Positions 56,184 through 64,000 of a DNA stretch of 64,000 nt are shown one piece after another. The stretch comes from Coenobita brevimanus. Lineage: Eukaryota; Arthropoda; Malacostraca; Decapoda; Coenobitidae. The stretch lies in the NCBI GenBank assembly GCA_032717465.1, contig CM064732.1, positions 23,812,567 through 23,876,566 of the forward strand, written 5' to 3'. A program made the translations under genes and the position numbers. The first letter of the stretch is position 1. The number at the start of each line of letters is the position of its first letter. The notes below the pieces were generated by a model. It did not search any database. It worked only from the letters and a program-made list of their open reading frames with translations, and was not told the origin of the DNA.

Positions 56184-57851
56184 TTACATAAAACTTTTCA
56201 CCCCTTTTAGTAACCTACCATCAAGTCCATACAATCTTAAAACAGTCCACAAAGCCTCCCTATCAATTCTATCATACGCTTTCTCTAAATCCATAAATGC
56301 CCAAAACACATCCTTGCCTTTCGCTAAATACTTTTCACACACTTGTCTCACAGCAAACACCTGATCAACGCATCCCCTCCCTCTCCTAAAGCCACACTGC
56401 TCATCACTAATCACTCCCTCTGTACCCTCTCTAACTCTCATAATTAACACTCTACCATACACTTTACCTACAACACTCAACAGACTTATACCCCTAAAGC
56501 TAGTACATTCATACTTATCACCCTTGCCTTTATACAACGGGACCACACAAGCACTTGCCCAGTCAATTGGCACCATACCTTTCTCAAAGCACACATTCAA
56601 TAATCTTACTAACCAGTCAACAATAGTCACTCCACCACCCTTCAGGCATTCCACAGCACACCCATCCATACCTGCAGCTTTCCCTGTTTTCATCTCCTTT
56701 ACTGCCTTCTCCACTTCCTCCTTCGTGATCAAAGAATCATTCAACTCTCCCAACACATTTATTCCTTGCACCCTTCTATCTGCCACAATCTCAGCCACGT
56801 TTTCCTCCTCTACATTTAACAATCTTTCAAAATACTCTGCCCATCTCTTCCTTACTGCATCCATTTCAATTAACATCCTTCCATCCTCTGCTTTTACTCG
56901 TTCTTCCTTCCCAGACTCTCCCTTTCGCACCCTTTTCACCTCCTTCCAAAACATTTTCTTATTCTGTTGAAAATTCTCTGTCAGCCGCCTACCCCACCTC
57001 TCATCTGCTGCCACTTTAGCATCACGCACAGCCCTTCTCGCTCTATTCCTCTTTTCCTTATACCTTTCATATGACATCTCATCCTTCCTCTGCAGCCACA
57101 CTTCATATGCACGTCTCTTCTCAGCCACAGCCATACTCACTTCCTCGCACCACCATTCACTTCCTTTTCTTACACCACCACCCACACGTCTCACACCACA
57201 CACCTCTTCTGCATGCTCCACCACAGCACTCTTAAACAACTGCCATTCCTCCTCCACACTGCCATTTTCCCGATCTTTCACTGCGTTCCACTCATCTTTC
57301 AATTTCTCCTGATACTCTATCTTTTTCTCTCTTTTATCCAACTCACTCACTTTCAAAACCTCCCTGCCACACCTAACCCTCCTAGCTCTCACCCATCTCT
57401 TACCTACTCTTAACTTTCCCTCCACCAGGTAGTGGTCAGACATACCTCCACCCTCCCCTCTCAGAACTCTCACATCCAACAATCTTCCTATTACATTCCT
57501 AGACACAACCACATAGTCCATCAAGGCTCTATCAACAACCCTTCCACCCTCCTGTCTCACCCATGTATACTTATAAATATCTTTCTTCTCAAACAGCGTA
57601 TTCCCAATCACCATCTCTCGCTCAACACACATCGCTATCATTCGTTCCCCATTTTCATTTCTTCCAGGCACACCATGCATACCAACTACGCCTTCAACTG
57701 CTACATTTCCCACTCTAGCATTCAGATCTCCCATCATTACCACATTCACATTCGCTCCAAAACTCTGCAGACACTCATCAACATCATTCCAGAAAGACTC
57801 CCTCTCTTGTTCATCCCTTTCACTACCAGGCCCATATGCACTCACAAACAC
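56184..57851 (-). pseudogene. LINE family B endonuclease (partial) and N-terminal RT
   Basis: 555 codons. Endonuclease motifs GDLNARVG, IYKYTWVRQEG and SDHYLVEG are present, but the N-terminal catalytic Asn and Glu motifs are missing through truncation. RT blocks are KTGKAAGMDGCAVECL, FRGISLLSVVGKVYGRVL, EQCGFRRGRGCVDQVFAVRQ and FMDLEKAYDRIDREALW with the first catalytic Asp. It ends at a frameshift: where the sister copy (58210-58235) has five T in AAAAGTTTTTATG, this copy has four, near 56190-56195. The next block continues in another frame at 56163. Confidence 0.85.
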
Positions 57852-57855
57852 CCAC

Positions 57856-57955
57856 TAATAATAATAATAATAACAATAATAATAACAATAACAACAACAA
57901 CAATAATAAGAAGAGTAAGAAGAATGATAATAATATTAATAATAACAACAACAAC
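57856..57955 (+). repeat. TAA/CAA trinucleotide spacer between two LINEs
   Basis: Degenerate (TAA)n, (ACA)n and (AAG)n units separate the 5' ends of the head-to-head LINE copies. Confidence 0.9.
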
Positions 57956-59526
57956 ATGGTAGAGTGTTAATTATGAGTATTAGAGAGGGTACAGAGGGAG
58001 TGATTGGTGAAGAGCAATGTGGCTTTAGGAGAGGGAGGGGATGCGTGGATCAGGTGTTTGCTGTGAGACAAGTGTGTGAAAAGTATTTAGCGAAAGGCAA
58101 GGATGTGTTTTGGGCATTCATGGATTTAGAGAAAGCATATGACAGAATTGATAGGGAGGCTTTGTGGACTGTTTTAAGATTGTATGGACTTGATGGTAGG
58201 TTACGAAAAGGGGTGAAAAGTTTTTATGTAAATAGTAGGGCGTGTGTAAGAGTGGGAAATGCTGTGAGTGACTGGTTTCCTGTGAGAGTGGGGCTGCGAC
58301 AGGGATGTGTGATGTCGCCTTGGTTGTTTAATATTTACATGGATGGTGTTGTAAGGGAGGTGAATGCAAGAGTTTTAGGTGGAGGTCTGAGTCTGGTGAA
58401 TGTTGATGGTGGAGAGTGGAATCTGAAGCAGTTGCTGTTTGCAGATGATACTGCACTGGTGGCTGATTCAGAGGAGAGATTGAAATAGTTGGTAGAGGAG
58501 TTTGGAAGGGTGTGTGAAAGGAGGAAATTGTAAGTAAATGAGAATAAGAGTAAAGTGATGAAGTGTACGAGGTTGGTAGATGGTAGGGGGATGAATATAG
58601 CTATGAATGGCGAGTTGCTTGAGGAGGTAGAGTGTTTTAAATATCTAGGGTCACATGTTGCTGCGGATGGAAGAATAGATGCAGAAGTGAAGTTTAGAAT
58701 AAATGAAGTAGGAAAGGTGCTGGGAGGAATGAAAAAAGTGTTTAGATGTCGTTCGCTTAGAATGGATGTAAAGAGAAGGTTGTATGAGAGTGTTGTGGTA
58801 CCGACTCCGTTATATGGGGCTGAAACATGGAATATGGGTGTAGCAGAGAGGAAAAGTTTAAATGTAATGGAGATGAGGTGTCTGAGGAGTATGTGTGGAG
58901 TGACGCGTATGGATCGAGTGTGAAATGATGAAGTGCGAAGGAGAACTGGAGTTGTTCGGGAGATGGCTGGTAGAGTTGAGCAGAGGTTGTTGCGATGGTT
59001 TGGGCATATGGAGAGAATGGATAATGAGCGATTGGTGAAAAAGATAACTAGATCTGATGTGAGAGGTGTAAGGCTGAGAGGAAGACCACGAATAGGATGG
59101 ATGGACACTGTGAAGAGAGCACTGGATGCGAGAGGGATGTCTGTTGAGCAAGGAAGAGTGGCTGTGCGTGACAGAAATAAATGGAGAGAATTGTGAATGA
59201 ATAAGTGATGACGCAGCCCTGAGGGGATATTCTCCCGCATTTGGTCTGATCAGCTAGTCAGGTCAGGTGCGGGTAAGGGGATGGGTCTGTTATGATGTGG
59301 CAGGTGTAAACCAGCTCTGCTGTCGGGCCCCGCTGCGGATGTCACTGATTGCATTGCGCAGTTGACCCTTGTGCGGTGTGGTGCGGTGAAGATCTGTCCG
59401 TTCTCCCCTTGGGGCTAAGATGCGAATGAATGTGTTTGAATGGATGAGTAAATGGGGAGTGTGTCGTCCTGTCTCGGCTACCTCCCTTTCCTTGGGGGAA
59501 GCAGCCTAGGTATATAGATAGATAGA
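57956..59526 (+). pseudogene. LINE family B, 3' copy, with three nonsense mutations
   Basis: Plus-strand copy beginning in the RT (GRVLIM-like context, then EEQCGFRRGRGCVDQVF) and ending with the shared 3' UTR and a TAGA tail at about 59513-59526. Compared with the sister copies it has in-frame stops at 58486 (CAG to TAG), 58531 (AAG to TAA) and 58921 (CGA to TGA), and a 1-base loss in the final codons near 59190. RT boxes FMDLEKAYDRIDRE, GLRQGCVMSPWLF and LLFADDTALV are otherwise intact. It lies in inverse orientation to 54886-57855. Confidence 0.9.
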
Positions 59527-59563
59527 ACAACAACAATAACAACAACAACAATAATAATAATAG

Positions 59564-59599
<36 letters not shown>

Positions 59600-59655
59600 T
59601 AATAATAATAATAATAAAGATAATAATAATAATAATATTAATAATAATAAATACG
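59527..59655 (+). repeat. CAA/TAA trinucleotide array
   Basis: Right flank of the LINE pair: (CAA)n grading into (AAT)n, of the same type as the left flank at 54776-54885. Confidence 0.9.
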
Positions 59656-59825
59656 TATCCATAGCGAAAGAAGACGGGAATAAAAGAAAAATGACCCTGG
59701 AAAAAATAACAAGATTAGAGGACGAAATTGTGGTTGATCCAGATACCTACAAGTCGCCATGGTAACGGGTTTTATTCCACAGTAACACTATTCCCGCTAC
59801 ACCTCCCTCTCTCCCTCCCTCTCAG

Positions 59826-60185
<360 letters not shown>

Positions 60186-60620
60186 CACACCAAGTTACAA
60201 GCGTCTTCCATCCATGAAATATCTGTAACAGTTGAACTTGAACACTCGTAGGTTGAAGTTTGGGGGTAAATCACTCTGGGGAATCGAGTTCCAAAGAGAT
60301 GCAGTTCGGAGAATAAAAGAATTCTAATAGGCAGAAGTTCTGCAGTATGGTAGTGTGACAGTCCACTGATGAGTTCTACCAGATGCCCGAGCAGCGAGGG
60401 GGAAGGCATGGAGAGGTGGCACAATAGATGCAAATTCATCTGAGCATTTGCCATAAAATGTCTATAAAACATTGCATAGGGGGCAACATTCCTTCTTACT
60501 TGAAGGGGAGGTAGTTCATTTGTAATATCAGGGTTATCAATAATTCTAACAACCTTGTTTTGAATTTTGCCTAGTTGTTTTAATGTTACCTCTCCACAGA
60601 CCAAAATATGCCAGAGTAAA
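60186..60620 (-). pseudogene. CR1/Jockey-type LINE, C-terminal fragment
   Basis: About 140 codons on the minus strand: LKQLGKIQNKVVRIIDNP, LPPLQVRRNVAPYAMFYRHF, then an ISGLSHYHTA piece and RTRFPRVI-like LFGTRFPRVIYP. This is the region downstream of RT seen in CR1/L2/Jockey-group LINEs (LxxLQxRAxRxI, then hxxRRxVAxLxxFYRxF, then FPRTxxxWNxLP). Upstream RT and endonuclease are absent, so the copy is 5'-truncated. It belongs to neither of the other LINE families in the window. Confidence 0.75.
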
Positions 60621-60740
60621 CATTAAGAGCTACTTCACAATTTAACTCATGCGATCAAATACCTAGCAATGCATGGTTCAGAAGTTATATTGAAATTTCA
60701 TCAGAAATTTTAATACTGAAATTTTGGTCCTACTGCGCGA

Positions 60741-60744
<4 letters not shown>

Positions 60745-60803
<59 letters not shown>
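60745..60803. repeat. (TA)n microsatellite
   Basis: A perfect AT array abutting the SINE at 60804. Confidence 0.95.
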
Positions 60804-60809
<6 letters not shown>

Positions 60810-61101
60810 CCGACTCTGGGCATAGGCTTCACAGCCAGCTATCAAGGCCCAGCAGTCCTCCTACATACCATACACCTCTACATGTCACCACTTCGGTGCT
60901 AACACCCACCGTCCATACTGAATACATGCCAGGGCTGTCTCATACAGGACTGGTGTATTGGTATTAGCGGGGGTATTTTTACGACATGTAGGCGGGTCTT
61001 CTGGTAGATCAGTAAAGTCTGATTTAATGAAATTCAAATCCTTTAACTGTTCCCTGTCCCAGCCGGGATTCGAACCTGGGTGCGTTATGTCTGCTGGCCA
61101 C

Positions 61102-61102
<1 letters not shown>
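60804..61102 (-). mobile_element. tRNA-derived SINE, family 2, copy 2
   Basis: Minus-strand copy collinear with 52361-52650. Box B is the perfect consensus GGTTCGAATCC (+ 61066-61076). Its 5' side abuts (CT)n and its 3' end abuts (TA)n. Confidence 0.8.
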
Positions 61103-61292
<190 letters not shown>

Positions 61293-61667
61293 TCATCATC
61301 ATCAGCCGTTTGAGTATCCACTGCAGGACCGGCTTATCCCGACCGAAGTCGGGACGATACAGCCAATGTATCTCTACCAAGTGGCTTAGGCTGTCTAGTA
61401 GAGACTGTATGTAGGGCGAGAAGTGCTTGTAAGTGTAATTGTAGTGTTGGATTGGCTTTGGATATGTGTGTAGTCTGTGAACCAAGAGTAATTGGCCCGC
61501 GCAAGCCGACTGGGTGCAAGCATACTTTATAGTTCAACTACAGCACCTCTTGTGTCCGCCATTGCAGTATGTGGCCGGGTGAACACTTCCAAATTTTATT
61601 ACCCTGGCGGGGCGTGAACCCTGGTTCACCCGAGTACGAAAAAACGCACACTGTACCACAGAGGCTT

Positions 61668-61670
<3 letters not shown>
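61293..61670 (-). mobile_element. tRNA-derived SINE, family 3, copy 2
   Basis: Collinear with 23741-24118, with box A near + 61650-61666 and box B GGGTTCACGCC at + 61611-61621. The tail is (ATG)n at 61293-61303. (TA)n lies on both sides, exactly as for copy 1. Confidence 0.8.
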
Positions 61671-61719
<49 letters not shown>

Positions 61720-62525
61720 CCTATACTGTATATAAGAGCCACATTGTTTGTTTGTCCTTCAATGACGCCCAAACCAAGAGTCAGAGACCTTCAGACCGAT
61801 ATATATTCTGAATCAGGGTGACCCAAGGATGGTTTTAGGGGGGTCAAAATTCAGATCTGGGACATTTGAGGTCACCGGTAGAGTGTTCGCTTTTTGGCTC
61901 AGGCACCGCCAGATACTTCTGCAGCCCAATTTTCGGAATGGAGACACACATGAACTACAGTTTGGACACAGGGTATGTAACGTTGACCTGCGAGGTCATT
62001 TCAGGTCACTGGTTGAAAGTCATTTGAGGTCACCGGTAATACACACCCGAACAACCAGACCCAGCAGCCCAATTATTGGCATGGAGACTCATGAATTCCA
62101 GTTCGAACATAGGCTATGTGTAGTTGAATTTTGAAGTCATTTAAGGTCACCGTCACCGGGTGGAGGTCAGTTGAGGTCACCGGTAATACATGCTCGAATG
62201 ACTGGACCCAGCAGCCCAATTTTTGGCATGGAGACTCACGTGACCTCCAGTTCGGACATAGGCTATGTGAAGTTGACCTCCGAGGTAATTTGACGTCACT
62301 AGTCGTAGGTCTTTTGAGGTCATCGGTAATAGTAAACAAGTGCGCACAAATACTGTGCGTTAGTCTGTGAAAGCTGAAATAGAAAATTCCTGAACCTATT
62401 ATACTTCCCTTTCAGAAGCATAAGTGGTACATGGTCTTTCTGGAGTAGAAATAGAGACTGAACTGTAACAAATGGGATTAGTGTGTTCACGTTTTTGGCC
62501 TGGCAATGCCGGGTTCCCCTGCTAG
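61720..62525 (+). mobile_element. Non-autonomous Helitron candidate
   Basis: The 3' end has a 6-bp-stem hairpin (CCTGGC-AAT-GCCGGG, 62499-62513), an 8-base spacer and CTAG (62522-62525) followed by T, the canonical Helitron terminus. The 5' side reads TATACTGTATATAAGAGCC and GTTTGTTTGTCC, like many animal Helitron starts, but the initial TC is not clear. Inside are tandem ~145-158-bp units starting GAGGTCACCGGTA at 61868, 62026, 62173 and (diverged) 62316. No Rep/helicase is present. Confidence 0.65.
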
Positions 62526-62529
62526 TATA

Positions 62530-62532
<3 letters not shown>

Positions 62533-62590
<58 letters not shown>
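62533..62590. repeat. (TA)n microsatellite
   Basis: An AT array beginning a few bases after the Helitron-like terminus. Confidence 0.95.
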
Positions 62591-62591
<1 letters not shown>

Positions 62592-62786
62592 TCGTATGCT
62601 GATACCCACAAGGAAAAGGAAACACGAAATGTCCCAAGCGTTTTCGTGTATTCACATCTTACAGTGAGTAGCGAGCTCTGTCATGAAGATGTGAACACAC
62701 GTATGCGCTCTTGATATTTCATGTTTCCTTTTCCTTGCAGATATGAGCATATCTATGAATCACGTGCTATTAAGTGATTTAATCAC

Positions 62787-62821
<35 letters not shown>

Positions 62822-64000
62822 TAATATATATATATATATATATAGAGTATGTTTGTCACTTAAGCAGCAGCGTAGAAACCACTAGTAACCGCCTCATGGG
62901 TGAGACACCTCTAGTGTGTTTTTCCAAAGAATAACAAACGATTACATTACAGCTGAGTGGGTCATGGAAGCCTGAGAACACTCACGAACTCCTCTGAACA
63001 CTATATTGTCCACTCCAGTTCATCCTCCAAGAAACAAAGAAAAAAATCTGCCTAACTCTAAACGACCAATATAAGTGAGAATAAGGTCAAGCACACGTCT
63101 GATACATGTAATTAGAACCTGTTACAGATTCTTCAACTTTCATTCGGTAAGCCAAGCAAGTTAGACCAATCTCAAAATTAACCAAGGAACTCTTCAAAGC
63201 TTGACATTATGTAGCTCAGCTTAACCAACAATAAAATGTTTAACTACTTTCCTAAGCTGTGGCCGACGATAATCAGTGCATGATGGGTATGGTGGGGTTA
63301 GGCACAGATCTCATACAAGGCCACAACTGGTTTGCCAGTGACCGGCCTCCTGGCCATTCATTTACCGCAGTTATATGCTGCATGATTTGTGCACTCCATC
63401 GTCTTCACAATTGCTGTGTTTATATAATTTTTTTCACATACAGTATCTGAGGATGTTTGTTTTATTTTCAGATGCGTGAGAAAAGTGACTGGCTTTATTA
63501 TTTTCTTGAATCACGGTTGAGATTAGACAGCCCATTTCCTGAGGTTCAGCTTTCCTTTATCACGCTGTTATGTTGCAGGTAAACGCCGTTTGCTGCAAAT
63601 GGAGGTTACACCAAATGAAACAAAGTGAAATATTTATTACTCTATCCATTCTGCCATTGCTAATGAGATACCTTTAACCCCGTCATTACAGTGTATTATG
63701 ATGAAAGATGAAAAAACTGTTATTACACAGCAAGACATTTATAGTCACAGTGGCCTTTATACTGCAAGCAGGATAAAGGTTTTTACGCAGTGGCGGAGTT
63801 CATTAAGGTGCCTCTTTGATGTCCACCGCTCATATCCGCAGCGTTATTGTGCTCAGCCAAAATGCCACAGTTAACTTTGCTCCTATTTTTAACCACTTCA
63901 CTACCGGAGGTGATGTTGGAGAGGGACACCTTCATGTGATAGCACCGATATGCCCCGGTGACTCTTCATCTCGGTTATATGTATACATCCTTCACCCTCC
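62591..64000. other. Non-coding with (CA)n-(TA)n at 62788-62844
   Basis: No gene or recognised element is seen. The 63-codon frame 63259-63450 is unrecognised. Confidence 0.5.

Larger units (their letters stand above)
54886..57855 (-). mobile_element. LINE family B, long copy, 5'-truncated in the endonuclease
   Basis: On the minus strand the element starts within the endonuclease (WVFVSAYGPG, 57855), continues through RT and the ~310-bp 3' UTR and ends in a (TCTA)n (= TAGA) tail at 54886-54903. Both flanks are TAA-type trinucleotide repeat, so it is inserted inside a microsatellite. Confidence 0.9.

Noticed and set aside
54886..59526. Twin-priming (5' inversion) of a single LINE
   Set aside because: Each half has its own 3' UTR and tail, and the halves overlap in content. 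Twin priming would give one tail and complementary, non-overlapping halves.

Overview
The window looks like intergenic or intronic DNA from a large, repeat-rich arthropod genome, most likely a decapod crustacean. That placement is an inference. It rests on the very high density of long AT, CA/GT, GA/CT and trinucleotide microsatellites, on kilobase-scale purine/pyrimidine-asymmetric tracts, on degenerate CCTAA pentamers (the arthropod telomere motif is TTAGG/CCTAA), and on the mix of LINE families. I found no convincing host protein-coding gene, rRNA, CRISPR array or bacterial-type operon. Nearly all protein homology comes from transposable elements.

Layout. 0.9-4.3 kb: a decayed copy of a widely dispersed uncharacterised protein family, split by a 1.78-kb insert that carries a retrotransposon gag ORF, a primer-binding-like site and a perfect 24-bp inverted repeat at its borders. 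5.4-10 kb: microsatellites, a ~700-bp duplicated segment present twice (one copy interrupted by a small inverted-repeat element), a minisatellite and a tRNA-derived SINE. 10-13.3 kb: purine-rich low-complexity DNA and an AGGTCA-containing tandem repeat. 13.3-18.8 kb: a complete-looking LTR retrotransposon on the minus strand with two 791-bp LTRs that look identical. 20-28 kb: a truncated RTE-like LINE fragment, purine/pyrimidine domains, a 270-bp tandem duplication, a second SINE family, a 211-bp GT array and an uninterrupted 1061-codon RTE-like LINE on the minus strand. 29-41 kb: a THAP-like remnant, hAT-like elements (one with a clean 8-bp target duplication), a decayed LINE and dispersed repeats. 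41-49 kb: compound microsatellites, long pyrimidine then purine tracts, and the 3' part of a LINE. 51-63 kb: more SINEs, two LINE copies of one family inserted head to head inside a TAA-type microsatellite, another LINE 3' end, and a chain of SINE, SINE and Helitron-like elements separated only by dinucleotide arrays.

The most interesting unit is the 13.3-18.8 kb LTR element. Its pol domains run protease, integrase, then reverse transcriptase. That is the Ty1/copia-like order inside a Ty3/gypsy-type element known for the Gmr1 group, and its capsid region resembles the SCAN domain. This copy has apparently intact Gag and protease-integrase frames, but the reverse transcriptase is cut off before its catalytic YxDD box and RNase H is missing. 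The identical LTRs nevertheless imply very recent insertion, so it may be a non-autonomous derivative mobilised by a full-length relative.
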